In this document: positions 12,850 to 26,503 of the stretch, in pieces
Numbering within the stretch: position 1 is the stretch's first letter
How the letters are laid out: each line of letters begins with the position of its first letter
Assembly (NCBI RefSeq): GCF_041146395.1
Contig: NC_090986.1
Span: forward strand, 41,266,001-41,330,000
DNA from: Eulemur rufifrons
Lineage: Eukaryota; Chordata; Mammalia; Primates; Lemuridae
DNA: 64,000 nt
Reading direction: 5' to 3'
The notes under the pieces: model-generated
The model's input: only the letters and a program-made list of their open reading frames with translations
Database searches by the model: none
What the model was told of the DNA's origin: nothing
Translations under genes and position numbers: made by a program

Positions 12850-12871
12850 AGATTGAGGTAGACCTCAATCT
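12850..12871. repeat. Perfect 10-bp-arm palindrome
   Basis: agattgaggt and acctcaatct are exact reverse complements separated by two bases (ag). The arms do not extend further. No known element border coincides with it. Confidence 0.85.
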
Positions 12872-13123
12872 ACCATTCATGAAGACTAAATTATAAATTT
12901 GCTTATTAGTCTTTTGGGGAAGAAAAAACATGGATCCTACCATCCGGGATAACAAAATTAAAAGTATTACCTGACTCTTGAATATATATAATCCCCAAAT
13001 AAATGGAATAATTCAAACATACTTGGAAAAATTAGAACTACTGCTTCCTACAAAGTAAAATGATTCAGTTAGAAAATCAGATAACATAGTACGTATAATT
13101 AGAGAAATATAAAGAGTACTCTA

Positions 13124-13464
13124 GGCCGGGCGCGGTGGCTCACACCTGTAATCCTAGCACTCTGGGAGGCTGAGGTGGGAGGATCACTGAGGTCAGGAGT
13201 TGGAGACCAGCCTGAGCAAGAGCAAGACCCCATCTCTACTAAAAATAGAAAAATTAGCCAAGTGTGCTGGTATATGCCTGTAGTACCCACTACTCTGGAG
13301 GCTGAGGCAGGAGGATTGCTTGAGCCCAGGAGTTTGACGTTGCTGTGAGCTAGGCTGATGCCACGGCACTCTAGCCTGGGCGACAGAGTGAGCCTCTGTC
13401 TCAAAAAAAAAAAAAGTTTTCTTGAAAATTGAAAAATTTTAAAAATTAAAATTAAAAAAACAAA
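13124..13464 (+). mobile_element. Alu SINE with long degenerate A tail
   Basis: Dimeric Alu of the lemur type (agcctgagcaagagcaag; gccacggcactctagcc). It lacks the longer middle AT insert. The tail from 13403 is A-rich with T and G interruptions. A perfect 13-bp duplication, aaagagtactcta, flanks it at 13111-13123 and 13465-13477, so the whole tail belongs to the insertion. Confidence 0.95.
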
Positions 13465-13611
13465 AAAGAGTACTCTAGCTCTGACTTGTGAAAAGTTATT
13501 GTGAATTAAATTATAGACCTCACATTGCTAGAAAAAAGGAAAATAGCTAAGTCCTGGATTATTCGATAGCAACAGTTCTTTTAATTGCTTCTGCTCCTGC
13601 CACTCATTTTC

Positions 13612-14021
<410 letters not shown>

Positions 14022-14468
14022 TCACTGCAATCCACTAACAAAAAGCACCTCACACTCGCCAACACTGAAGCTATAAACTGCCCCTTCCTATTTGCTCTCT
14101 GTCATGGTTAGACTGTACTTGTAACAAAGGCCAACGACAGGTCTATGCCCTATTAGATGCCGTCTGAATAGCTGAGTTATGACAGAGCATTTAAAATAAC
14201 CAGATAGTTTGCCACTCTTTTGTTAAATTTAATATATACCTATGTGCAAAATAATCTCAAAGTACTCACATATTACCACACTTTCAGACAAATTACAAGG
14301 AGCCTTTCCATTAGACAAACACACTAACACTGAAATGTATGAATTATATGTCAGTAAATAAAAAGTTACATTTTAGCAAAATGTCGAAAGTGTCTGTCAG
14401 AATCCTTCATTTCCACATGACTATTTTGCTGGCAGAGAGAGAATAAGGAAAATTCTAAATCTAAGCCA

Positions 14469-14672
14469 GAATTTCTGAACCCAATACTATTAATATTTGG
14501 AGTAGGAAAATTCTTTGTTGTGGGGGCTGCATTAAAGGGTATTCAGCAGCACATCTGACCCATCGGATGCCTGGATCATCCCCGCCGCAGCCATGACAAC
14601 CAACAGTATCTCCAGACATGGCCAACCATCCTGGGAGGCAAACCTGTCCTCAACTGAAAACCACTGGTCTAA
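14469..14672 (-). mobile_element. MER20-type hAT DNA transposon
   Basis: Read on the minus strand it follows the MER20 consensus: a start near 'gaccagtggttttcagttg', then 'gtctggagatactgttgg' and 'gtcatggc', ending near 'aatagtattgggttcagaa'. On the plus strand 'aattctttgttgtgggggctg' is diagnostic. Non-autonomous, no coding capacity. Confidence 0.75.
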
Positions 14673-17600
14673 CCTACACCAAGTCCTGTAATCTACGATA
14701 ATGATAGGACAGAATTTTGACCTATAGGAATCTCCACATTATATATTTAAAAAAGAAAAAAAGATCAAGAAGTGCATTTTTATTTAGTAATCAATAATTT
14801 GCTTTCCTTGAAACCTGCTTCTTTTAATAAAAATCCTATCTCAGGGCAAAAGAGCTTGGCCAACATTTTTAAAGAAGTCATTTGCCAGCTCCCACGTCTC
14901 ATCTGGGAGGCTCTAGCACTTTCACGGGGCAGACCCAGATGGCCCCCTTTGTTTTTTGGTCCAACAAGATAGAATTCTCAGGGGAAATGTTCTTAAGCAA
15001 AGTCAACGTTCTCACTCAAGCATTCTCGCAGATACTACTTAGGCACACCTTGCTTTGACAGACTTGTGGTTTCCACTGAAACAAGTTGTTCTGCATACTT
15101 CTTACTACAGCTATAACTACGTGACCTCCCAGTTTCAGTTTGTCAGTAATTTAATTTCACTGAACGCTGAGCCCAGATGCTAATTTGTCTTAAACATTTT
15201 AGACCCGACAACTCATGAAACAGGCTCCAGGCAAGCTTTGTTCATATCACTCTCGGAATTAGGAGCCAACGAACATGTTTCACCTAGTTCTTAGCCTACT
15301 CAAGTATAGGTTACTGAGTTTCAAAACAGTATGATTTTAAGGGCGAAACACATTTACTCTTAATAGACATCAACAACTTAAGAAAAAGAAGACTTTCAAG
15401 TCTAAAGTTTCTTTTCCCATCAGCTAGGTCTTATGAAAGAATATGTTGATAATAAAAAATAAAACAAATGCATCCAAATATTTATTTTTCATGAAAATTA
15501 AACACGACCTCACCTACTATAGAAGTAAATATTTCATTTTGTCTACGAAACTTAGGATCTTGAAACTACCTTTTAATTAATCAGAAATGCTGATAGACTC
15601 ATCCCTACCACGCACATATCATGGAGTTTAGAAAACGTATTCAACAGAACTAGAAGCAGATATGTTACCAACAGTTTGTTCATTTAAAAATATATAGTTA
15701 GACTTTAAAAGACTAATTCCACCAGAGTTGTTAGGTTGTACTGATAAGACAATGTACACTAAAGATATTTATATAAATGGCTGTTTTTCTTCAGGAAAAA
15801 ATTGACCATATTTAAGAGAGTCAATTTTTTAATAACTATTAAAACTACTACATAGGGATATTAACTGTGTAAACTAAATCTTCGAACTGGTAGAAACTGA
15901 TACTTCCATTTCCATTATTTCCATAGATAAAACAAAGTGTTTATTTTCTCGTTGGAAAAATATTAATTGGGTTTAAGAGCCATGATGACAAGGAAGTAGT
16001 TATTACAAAATTAATTTTGTTGTCACCTTTATCTGATAACACAAATTTATTACTGACTTCCTGGAAGTAAATTAGATTTATAGGAAAAAAAAATCTCACA
16101 AGAGCTTAAACCAGATTTCCTGAAATCATACACTCACAAAGGAACACTATTTTCCACCTAAAATCTAACAGTATACTCACATACATGTATGTGCTCATCC
16201 CCACTTTCACTTTCTCATCCATACTATTAATAGTGAAAAACAGTTCATGTTTAAAAATCAGCCACAGCTAACAAGGTCTTGGCCTTGTAGGTCCCAAGCA
16301 CTGCTGCCTGCCAATTAAGAAAGTCTCTTTTACCACTACTGTCCTGCTCTAATTTTTATGCTAATATTGTTTTAACTCCAAATACATCTAAAAACTATCT
16401 AAAAATAATTATTTTTACTCTGTAAGCTATAATATAATCTCTAAATTGACTTCAGAAGTATAATGAGTATCCTCACCATTAGCAACCAAACACTACCAGG
16501 TTGGGCAAGCATTAAAATATAAACGCTACCATTTTGGTCAGCATGAAGATTTACAATAAGACCATGCCATGTTACCAATCACAGTCCCTAAGCCATTTCT
16601 TAAATAGTCTATTTTGGTATGAAAACAGAGGAAGATACAGAGAAAGGAACCATTTTTCTGTAATCATGAACTCTCAGCAATTCTTTTCTCTTAAGCTACC
16701 AGTCCTAAATTTAAATATGTATTATCTAACAAACCAGTGAAACTTACTTGACAGTGACTCGATTTGATAAGTCCTGTAGATCCCCAGGATGAAAAAGCTG
16801 GGCTTCTTTCAATCCAATCTGTTCACAAGCTTTCAAAAAAACGTTTATATTATCCTGTGAAAAGAAGTGGAAAGTGATTGCTTAGCCGAGCTCTCTCTCA
16901 AAGGTTACAAATTTTTATAACTTCACAGTTTCAAAGTCCAATTACAGTCAGCAAAAGAAGCGGCAGCAAGACCAGTGCATATGCATATTTGAAAAAAAAT
17001 ACACGGGGCACATATAGCCTTTCAGGCTTTCAGAGCATGAACGCTAGTGCTATCTGATGCCCGGGCTACGCTGTTTCTGTGATCTTTGTGACTGGCACGT
17101 TAAACATTACCTGTTACAGGACAAGTGCCCAGCCACTGAGCAGTAATCTACACTTTGATGTCAGCGCTGCTCTGCAAACAAACGCCCTCTTCCCAGCTTC
17201 GCACGACAAGCCTCACCTCTCCTCTCCTCTTTAAAAATAACTCCAGCTACTGACATTCACCCACCCAGAAACTGTTGGCAGGGAAGAAATGAGAGGAGGA
17301 ACATTCTGTTTCTATGATTACAAATTACAGAACGACTGTGGAATACCACACCTGGAATCCGGGTTTGTTTGCTGGGCCAGCTCTTGACAGACAGGGAAAC
17401 TATACCATAGGACTGAGAAGCCCGGTGCTCATTGGCTGAACTGCGCTGTGTGGCACATTACTCACCCTGCACCTGCCTCAAGAGCTGCTTCCAAAAAATG
17501 AAAATCTATCCCCTACCTCCAAGGCTGTGCTCGTATCTGATTTCAAAACCAAAATCCTCCATTCACAAACCAATGCTTTTCATTAATGTAAACTGCTGCA

Positions 17601-19249
17601 CAAACACAGATTACAATATATTCTGTTTTACAGTCAGCTACATTTCAGAGTCGTACATTTATTTGGTTACCAAAATTAGCTCAGGCTTCATCTTTACTAC
17701 TCTGAGAAAAGAGAACACTTTATGGGGCTGAGCTTGTGCCGATCCCACACGAGCTCCACACTCGCTTTGTTATTGCTCTTAGGTAAAGGGACGGCCTCCC
17801 AGCATGCCAACACACATCGGTCCACCGAAGCCTGCTGGCAATGCCACCGCTGTGGTGTGAGCCTCCAGTGTCTCCCTGGAACCTCCCGTCCCTCCCTCAG
17901 AGCTGACTGTCACAGACCAGAAGACAACCTGCCACTTGGAGAAAGGCAATCACTCCCACAGGAAGAAAAGTCAGGTGGTATTGCAAAACAGGAGGAAATG
18001 ATTTAAGGAAACAAAGATAAAGAGGCTAAATTCAACAGCGTGGGTTCTTGGAGAGTGAGGGGATTTAGGGAAAGTGCAAGAGAAGGTGTGGCAAGAGAAA
18101 AGCAACACTGATTGCTAGGGAAAGGGACATAAAAAAAAAAAAAAGCCACTATTTGTAGAGGTGGGAGGTTATTCCGGGCTACTATCAGCAAAAAAGGTGG
18201 TGTGAACTATGTGACTAGAAGCTGAAAGTCATGAATTATTTTAAATAAGATCCCTCGAAGATTAAAGAAATTTGTAAGTCAAAAATTGAGCAGCTCAATG
18301 AGAGGTGTTTGATTTTGACTTCATGCAGAAAATGAAGAAATAATTTACTGGCAAAATTCCAGGAGGAACAGAAAGTGATAATTTTGTTAAGCTCACAGTT
18401 TCTAAAAACTATACTATCTGTAATTATCGAATGATACAAATTAATGGTTCTAAAACCGGCCCTCTGAGAAGCAGACAAGAACAACTGGTTTGGTGAATCA
18501 ATACCCTAATTTCTACGGGAAGCAAATCTCATGTCCAAAAAGGGAAAACAAATCATTAGAAGTCTTCCCACCAATTAAATTTGGTTCTGAATGTTTAAAG
18601 TATTCTAAAATATTAAAACAAAGTTAAACTAAAAGTAAATTTACTGGACTGAAAGACAAAACAATTCCACACATATGTGATACAAACATAACTGCATTCA
18701 TCTGTCTGACAAATATGTACAGGTTGATAAGGATAAATAAAGCCACACACTGCTCAGAAACCACTTTAAGTATTTAGAAAGAAACCACTTAAAATCTAAA
18801 GTGAGTATACTTAATTGGTGACAAAGTTCAAGAAAAATATAATTAAATATAATTAATATGATTAAATTCTAGTATTAAAGTCCTTATTTTAACCCAAAAA
18901 ATTAGAGTATCTTTTAAACAGTTCAGTGATGCTCAGGTTTAAAACAGAAGAACTTAGTAAGCACAGTCACACACGGCCTATGCAGCTGGAACAGGTTGTA
19001 CTAAGATCAGAACTGCAACTGAAATCATGCTCACTGGACTTGAGCCCACTGGTAATTCATTGTTTGCAATTTCAAAGGACTCAGGCAGAGAGTTGCCTAA
19101 GGGGATATAGAAAATTATAAGATTTTCATGTCTGTTGAAACATCAAGAAGCCACACCCAGCAGTAAACATTTAGTCCTCATTTAATAAAATCATTTTCAC
19201 TTAAAACTAGCAAAAATAAGAGTAAAAATAAAGGGCCAACTAAAATAAA
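14673..19249. other. Intron flanking the 107-nt LMO7 exon
   Basis: Only the exon at 16748-16854 is recognised. About 2 kb on its upstream side in the transcript (16855-18000) is less AT-rich and repeat-free, which might indicate conserved non-coding sequence, but nothing specific can be shown. Confidence 0.5.
16748..16854 (-). CDS. LMO7: LMO7 coding exon, second half of CH domain
   Basis: 107-nt internal exon. The acceptor is ccacttcttttcacag and the donor gtaagt on the minus strand. It enters in phase 0 and reads [29 protein letters not shown] and SNRVTV, then two bases (AA) of a Lys codon, so it leaves after codon position 2. This is the CH-domain portion that contains the conserved NI-x-x-FL and L-F-x-P-x-DL-x-D motifs. 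The residues favour LMO7 over LIMCH1, whose equivalent stretch reads differently ([20 protein letters not shown]). It joins without a frame break to the exon at 39.6 kb. The following exon of the gene is not in the window, so the downstream intron is at least 16.7 kb. Confidence 0.93.
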
Positions 19250-19385
19250 TCTTATCTAATTGGACTGGGAGCCAGGACTCCAAGTTAGCCTTGCTAACCA
19301 ATTATGTGGCTTTGGAAAGATTGTTAAGCTTTCTGGCTCTGTTTTCTTCATCTGTGAAATGAGCAGTTTGTGGATCTATAACCCA
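19250..19385 (+). repeat. MIR SINE
   Basis: 'gactgggagccaggactcc', 'attatgtggctttgg' and 'cttcatctgtgaaatgagcag' follow the MIR core order. Ancient copy. Confidence 0.7.
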
Positions 19386-19864
19386 TTATCAAGAACAAAC
19401 ATTCCTCTTCCCAAGAGGGAAGCCCCACCTTCTAGACCCAACCCATCACACAAATATTTCATGGCCCAACTTACATAAAATACTTCATGTCAAAATCCTG
19501 CTCTAAATATCTGTAATCCCTACGCCTTCAGAACCAAAAATGGCTTCTCAAAAACAAACAAACAAAAAAAAAACAATGAACCCTAAAAGTAGCTCCTCTT
19601 ACCTTTAAATTTTCCTATGACCATGAATAAAGGCAGATGCTATATAAACAAGAAAACTAGATGGCTTAAGATTTTCATATTTTCTCCAACATCCTTTCCG
19701 CCCCTTAGCTTTGAACGAATTATAAAGCAGTCCTAACAGGTGTGGGGTGGAGGCAGCTGGAGTCAGTTAGCTAACTGATCAGGAACAGCAGTACTTACTA
19801 ACAGGTGAGGCAGGAAGAGGAGCCATGCAAGTCTACAGATTGTCCGGCTTCCTTTTCACTCACT

Positions 19865-20388
19865 GTGGTGACTCTATTAGTTATCTACTGCTGCATAGCA
19901 AATTTGCCCAAAATATAGCAGCTGAAGACAAGAGACTTTCATGATTTTATAGTTTCCGAAGGTCAGTAATTCGGGAGTGGCCTTAGCTGGATGTCTCTGC
20001 CTTGGGAACCACTCATCGGGTTGTAGTCCAGATGTCAGCCAGGATTGCAGTCATCCAAAGGCCTTCCTGGAGCTTGGAGGAGCAGTTTCCAAGGTGGCTC
20101 ATTCATCTGGTTGGCAAATCAGGGCTGGCTGTTGTCAGGAAGCCTTGGTTCTTTACCAAATGGACATCTCCAAAGGGCTGCTTTGATAGAGCCAGCGATC
20201 CAAGAGAGAGCAAGATGGAAGTTGCAAAGTCTTATGACCTAGTTTCTGAAGTCACATTCCATCATCTCCTTGATGTCCTCTTCGTTACACAGGTCAGCCC
20301 TATTCAGTGTAGAGAGGACTCACAGAACACAAGCAGCAGGAGGTGAGGCTCACTGGGGCTTTCTTGGGGATTGGCTACCATCTAAGTC
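19865..20388 (-). mobile_element. MLT1-type (ERVL-MaLR) LTR
   Basis: Near-complete LTR read on the minus strand: it starts around 20388 (ggtagccaatcc...) and ends around 19865 in an ...ataactaatag-type terminus. Plus-strand landmarks are 'ttatctactgctgcatagc', 'gtcagtaattcgggagtgg', 'gatgtcagccaggattgcagtc' and 'ccaagagagagcaagatgg'. No ORF of retroviral type. Confidence 0.65.
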
Positions 20389-21414
20389 AGACCAGGTGTG
20401 TGTGAGGCTCCTCAGGTGTAATTCCTTATGTGTGGCCCTCGAGTACCACTCCTCTCAACTTGCATGCCAATTAACCAAAGAGACAAATTACTGGTCCTTC
20501 ACACCCCCCCAACACACAACAGTAGGACAGGTAATCACCATAGACACTCCAGGTCAAAGTGTGGAGAAATGAAAAGAACACAGGAGTGAGTCACTGGTCC
20601 ATGGAAATTCTGAAATTCTGCAAAGCACAGGCTGGCAATTCCTTCAATAGGATTCCAGGCCAGGGAATACTTCAGGGTTTTTGATTTCACCCTCTGGATT
20701 CTTGGTTCCACCCTAAAAATCATCTTCCCTTTACATTAAAAAGTAGCCTATGTTTGCAACTGTGTAGCTTTCTTAATCCATTTCCTACACTACCTATAGA
20801 AGTTTGGGGGCAGTAAGGGGTCTCAGTGTCATAATTCTCTGTCCCTTTTAGTCTAAGCTGGTGGTGTTTCTGCATATACAATTCTCTCAAAGATACTACA
20901 GGTCTTCCGTGAATCTTACTGGGGTTCGTTCCATTAGACAACAACACCACCCACAAATCTCTTCAAGAGAAGCCCTTTTCTACCCTTGGTCTTCTACTGA
21001 GATGACTGAAGAACATCACACTCAAGCTTCTTAGAAGCTCCACTGCTGGACTGGACAGATTTCCAAGGCACCACCTAGGATCTTTCTAAGAATTCAAAGA
21101 ATTTTACAACCACACCCTCAAGTTCATCTTTAGACCTTGTTTTCCTGCCAATGCTCTGGATTTAAGCTATGCCTGAAAACCATTTCTCAATGCTAGCATC
21201 ATTCACTTACTAAAGAGGTTGACAATTTTCAAAACTATCAACTCCCATTTCCCTCAAGTTTACCATTACTCCATCCTTCACATTCTCCTGTCACATTTTA
21301 CTGTAATCAGCAAGAATCATCAAGACTTCAGTTCAACACTCTAGAAATCACCTCACTAGAAGAGTGGCGTCTCTTCACTAAATCTCCTACTTAATCGGGT
21401 ACAATGGCTAGCTG

Positions 21415-21478
21415 TAAGGGAGTGAATATCAGAGATGAGAATTGATGGGACCATTTTGGAAGCTGGCTATCATAATAC
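21415..21478 (-). mobile_element. Fragment of the same LTR family (5' end)
   Basis: 'agggagtgaatatcagagatgag' and 'gggaccattttggaagctggctatca' match the first part of the same LTR family as at 19.9-20.4 kb, same orientation, about 1.0 kb away. It could be the remnant of the second LTR of one old element. Confidence 0.5.
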
Positions 21479-21898
21479 TTTTAACAATAAAGAATACAGA
21501 GCAGTCATTAATTTGGAATAGAAAATAAACCTTTAGAGAGATGTTGAATTTTAGATATCTGGCTAATAATAAGTTAGGTTTAGAGCCCATAAGAAATATT
21601 TGATATTAAAATATGGTTTGGGGAGTCAAGCACACATTGGTAGTAGCTGGAATGAAGGATGTCAATGAGCCCTCTTAGGAAAAGCAAAAAGAAAGGATTC
21701 ACAATCAACTACCAATAGTAAAGGGGCAGTTAAAGAAAAGAAGAGTCAAGAAAGTAAAAAAAATCCAGCATCCAGAGAAATAAAAGGAAAAGCAGAAGAG
21801 AATAGTATCATGGAAAACAAGGGAAGAGACCATTTCAAGAAGGCAGAAGCAGACACTGCAATAAGGAAAATTACCCAAATAATCTGACAATTACATCA

Positions 21899-22067
21899 TG
21901 GCTCACACCTGTAATCCCAGCACTTTGGGAGGCCAAGGCAGGAGGATTGTTTGAGGCCAGGAGTTCTAGAACAGCCTGAGCAACATAGCAAGACCTCGTC
22001 TCTATATAAAATTTAAAAATTAGCCAGACAACAGACTGAGACTCTGTCTCCAACAACAACAAAGAAA
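21899..22067 (+). mobile_element. Internally deleted Alu SINE
   Basis: The left arm is intact from tggctcacacctgtaatccc to aaaaattagcca. It then jumps directly to the right-arm end, acagactgagactctgtctc, with a CAA-rich tail. Most of the right monomer is missing. The lack of CpG sites suggests an old copy. Confidence 0.88.
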
Positions 22068-22837
22068 ACTAATTTGGCAATCAGATGAAGTGTGTATTTA
22101 GTGGGCATAAATTCCAGGAGGCTAAGGAGTAAATAAGTGACAGTGAAGATCAGCCACTGGCAATAGATCAGGGATCACTCAAAATCTGAAACATGATCTG
22201 AATATCACCCAGAGCCTCCTCAAGTCTCCTACTCCAGCCTCCCACCACTCCTCCCAAAGCTACCACCCCTGGACCCTCCAGTGTCAGGATGCTCCATCCC
22301 TGGAGGGAAGAGAGGTAGGGACAGAAGCTATTCTTATTTTCTTGACCCCCAAATACAGGGTCACATTCTACCCCCTCCCAGTATTTTCCAGTTTTAAACA
22401 TAAACACAGTTATACATTTTGATAGAGTCTCAACTCCTATCTCCATTATAAATCCTGAAAAGAGTTAGAAAGGGATAACATGAGGCCAACATGAATATTC
22501 TAACACTAGGCCCACGGGTAAGCTAGGTCTTTGCTAACACCTCTCCCTTCAGAGCCTTTCAATTCATTATCCTTCCGAAAGCACTTAACCAGTAACATAT
22601 TCTCATATCATTCGAGCACATTTCCTTGCTCTTTTATCAAGGATGGAAGCGGTAGGGAAGAATGTCAGGAACCTAAAATTTGAATTAGTCATTTCTATTT
22701 TAGCAAGCTCCTATCAGTCAATATAAGGGCTCTAGAGCTCTTATATAGTTATTTTACTATTTCCTTCCTCATCCCACATCCTCACTTGCTTCCACTGCCC
22801 TCTATTAAAGAGGTGTCTTCCCCTAAGTACATACCCT

Positions 22838-23306
22838 AAAGAATTAAAAAGATTCTCAAACACATACATGTACATACACACTAACAGTAGCACTCTTCAC
22901 AACAGTCAAAAAGTGGAAACAGCTCAAATGTTAACAGATAAATGGATAAACAAATTGTGGTCTATCCATACAGTGGAATAGGATTCAGCCATAAAAAGAA
23001 ATGGAATACTGATACATGCTATAAAACATTATGCTAAGTGAAAGAAGCCAGAACACATAAGTCACATATCCTACCTACATGAAATATCCAGAATGGATAA
23101 ATCCAGAGACAGAATGCAAGTTAGTAGTTGCCAGGGGCTGGAGGAAATGTGTAGAAACCACTTAATGGTTAAAAGGTTTGACTTTGGAGTGTTGGAAATG
23201 TTTAGTGGTTTCACGACATTGTGAATGTACTTAATGCCACTGCACTGTTCACTTTAAAATGGTTAATTTTATGTTATGTGAATTTCACTGCAAGTTATTT
23301 TTAAAA
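22838..23306 (+). mobile_element. L1M 3' end, 5'-truncated
   Basis: 'acatgtacatacacactaac', 'aaaagtggaaacagctcaaatg', 'gtggtctatccatacagtgg', 'cagccataaaaagaaatgg' and 'gttgccaggggctgg' in order, ending 'gtgaatttcactgcaagtta'. An old copy without coding capacity. Confidence 0.85.
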
Positions 23307-24249
23307 GGTACCTGCTCTAATGTGTTTAAAAATGTAAATGTTCTTTTTTTAAAAAGTCCTTTTTAAGTCTAATTTACATAAATGACATTATGCTCCAGAG
23401 TTTTCTCTTATACATTGAATCATTTTATTATGCAAAAGTCTAACTCCTCATTAAAGCATACTACTTCACCCTCAGTTCTTACTCTGCCCAAAGTCACTTT
23501 CATTTTTACTTAAAGGATCCCTCCAAAAAAATCCTTAATGATAAAATTTCAAGTGTGATGACATCCAACATGTAGAGGGAATAATTAGTGCCAAAGAATC
23601 TTAATTTAACTATATGGAAATGTCTACTCATAAGATCAAACCAGTTAGACCTATTTCTGCAAAAATTTCCTGAGTGTAAAGAAAAGTGAGTTCTTTAAAT
23701 AGAGACAAAGCTAATAAAAGAGTTTATTACAAAAGCCCTAAATAAGATCAAAATCCTAACTAATTTTGAAAAGGAGTGAAGCTGTGCTCAGGACTGTGAA
23801 CTGAGGGCCTTACAAAGCTTAAACCACAGTTCCCAGAATGACATCACCTGGAAGTGTTTTCCCCCTCAATTAACCAAATACTCTGCTCATGATTGCTTTG
23901 TCCTGCTCATCTCAGACAGAGTCCCTGCCTGCTTTAACCAAGATTTTATTCAATAAAAAAAGAGCTACCTATCTCATCCCTCTGAGCCTGAGCATGATGA
24001 TGCAAATCAATTTATCCCTGAGGCCAAGAGACTTAGGGACCACAATTCCTTTCCTATTTATGAGGTGGCACTGAAGTCCTTGCTTCCTCTAGTCCTGGAA
24101 CTGACGGTGCCAAAAATGTTAACAGGTATGTGCCAGCAATCAAGAGGTGGCAAACATCAGAATCCCAAGAGGAAGCCAGGCAGTCGTCCCTCTTGGGGAC
24201 GTGCTGTAGATGCTCAGTCAAGCTGGAGAAGTTCTGCCTGAGCTGCCTG

Positions 24250-24320
24250 CTATGCAAACTGTAGTCCACAGACCAACAGCATCGGGATCACCTGGGAGCC
24301 CGTTAGAAATGAAGAATTAG
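24250..24320 (+). mobile_element. MER5A-type hAT element, left part
   Basis: 'gtagtccacagaccaacagcatcgggatcacctgggag' and 'gttagaaatgaagaa' match MER5A. The element is interrupted by the Alu at 24321-24623 and resumes after it. Confidence 0.8.
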
Positions 24321-24705
<385 letters not shown>

Positions 24706-26261
24706 GACAAGCAGTGGCAAATAAAGAAAAATATTTTCATCAATTATGACTTAAAACAGTGTTTCTCTTTAGCGTACACACAAGTCACCTGGAGATTACA
24801 GAGCTCACCATTGGGCCATCACCAAAAGTACTTGAGTTCCATTGTTATGATATACTGTGATCATTCAAAATTATTTTAAAGCAACTTCTAAGCAGCAGGG
24901 TGACTAACATATATCCAAATTTGCATTTTAATTACACAGTTGCCATTAAGAAAGCAGTTGAGTCACCATTTGATCAACTGGCAGTGTTCTTTTTAATTTA
25001 TTATTTTGGAGAATTCATCCTCTACTTTATGGCGTAGCTAATAATAAATGTAATCTGTCAAGTAACACCTACATTTCATGACTATAATATATAGGTAAAA
25101 ATTTAGAGATCCAACTTCTATAGTTAATTGTGAGGAAAACAAGCAGTTGGCCTCATCCGTTCTTTAAAAATTTTCCTTGGGTACCAGTTTCTTTACAAAG
25201 AAAGAGGCTCAGCCATTTGCTGATAACAAAGGAATTGAGGACAAGGAGAAGAACAAAGTTTTGTAACATGTGAAAGTGGAGATAGGGACCAACTAGGAAT
25301 GCTTAAAGGAGTTGCGGAGGACAGGGAGGGCCCCAGGGATAACGCACGGGAATGAATACCAGCAGCGTGGTGATTTCACTTTTCGTCAGCGCTGCCTGGC
25401 ACAGCAAGAGCAAAAACCAGACCAAGTGAGGCGGAGCTGAGAAGGCAAGTGAGGGCAGCCACAGGTCAAGGGAAGGAGGGCTTGTGCCCTGTGCTAGCTG
25501 AAATGTTTCATCAACTCGGGCTACAATTAACTATAGAAAGCAATAACAGGCTTTGTCAAACTGCAGCGTGAATTAAGTGGCAGTCTTGCATAATATTCAT
25601 CAAATTAAACCTTGCATCAAAAATGAGGTAATTCTAAAACTCACCTACTCCTTAAACAAAGTGCTGCAATAGATGGTTAAGAAGCTCAGTCCTCAAATTA
25701 TCCACGTTTTGTGTTCCAAAGTAAAACAAGTAATTGCTTTAAGAAAACATGTCATAAGGATGCAAAAATGCATATTTTACGAAGCACGAAAGCATATTTA
25801 ACGAAGGAAAACTACGTGGTGAAACTTTAGAGCCAGCTGGGAACTGGAGCTCCTGCAGGGTCGCCTCCCCCACTCCCCCTTAGGGATCATTTTCACAGAT
25901 GATGTGTCTGGATCATCACCCCTTGTTTAAACTTTTCCAGCCCCAGGGACTCACTGCTTTATGAAGCTGATTCACTTTTAGTCATTACTCTGTCAAGACA
26001 GGCTAAAGATACCCTCACTGTAACGGTAAAACATTGATCCTAAATCTGCCTGCTTAATAATGCAAACTAAACCTTATCCTTCTCCCACGGGAGAGCCCTC
26101 AGCGACTCAGACAGCTCTCCTGCCTCGCATACTCCACACGCCCCCCCCAACCTCACATCTTCTCATCAGATGCCCCTTGTTTCAGCACCCTCATCCCTCA
26201 TGTAACATGACTCCGTTCTCGTATTATCCTAACTGACCCTCCATTGAGTAGTTCATTTTCC

Positions 26262-26503
26262 CAGGTTAATATTCACTGAGTTTTACTGTATGCCAGGTAG
26301 CCAACTGAGGCACTTTGCACTCATTATCTTATTCAAGTTCTCACCGAAACACTTTGTTAAGTCTTATAATTGTTCCCATGTTGCTCATGAGAAAACTAAG
26401 GCGTAAGAAGTTACATGACATGCCCAAGGTCCCGCATTGAACTGTGGAGCTGGGAATCAAATCCAGCAGCTTGACTCTTGAATCCGTGCTCTTAACCATG
26501 ATG
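26262..26503 (+). repeat. Ancient L2/MIR-class repeat
   Basis: 'ttactgtatgccaggtagcc', 'cattatcttattcaag', 'gctcatgagaaaactaaggc', 'catgcccaaggtcccgcattgaactgtggagctgggaatcaaatcc' and 'gtgctcttaacca' reproduce the whole order of a common mammalian fossil repeat. Confidence 0.65.

Larger units (their letters stand above)
9809..13110. other. Intron apart from the retrocopy and small repeats
   Basis: Besides the ORF at 11.1 kb, the L2 fragment at 10.6 kb and the palindrome at 12.85 kb, I see nothing definable. ORFs at 12491-12814 on both strands overlap each other and carry no recognisable domain. An old fossil fragment may lie at 10365-10440. Confidence 0.55.
20389..22837. other. Intron with possible LTR-element interior
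   Basis: 20389-21414 lies between two pieces of one LTR family and might be diverged internal sequence of that element; I recognise no retroviral protein in it. 21479-21898 and 22068-22837 hold nothing recognised. Confidence 0.4.

Noticed and set aside
13099..13404. 101-codon minus-strand ORF (and similar ones at 637-994, 24335-24579, 35078-35293)
   Set aside because: These are antisense translations of Alu elements.
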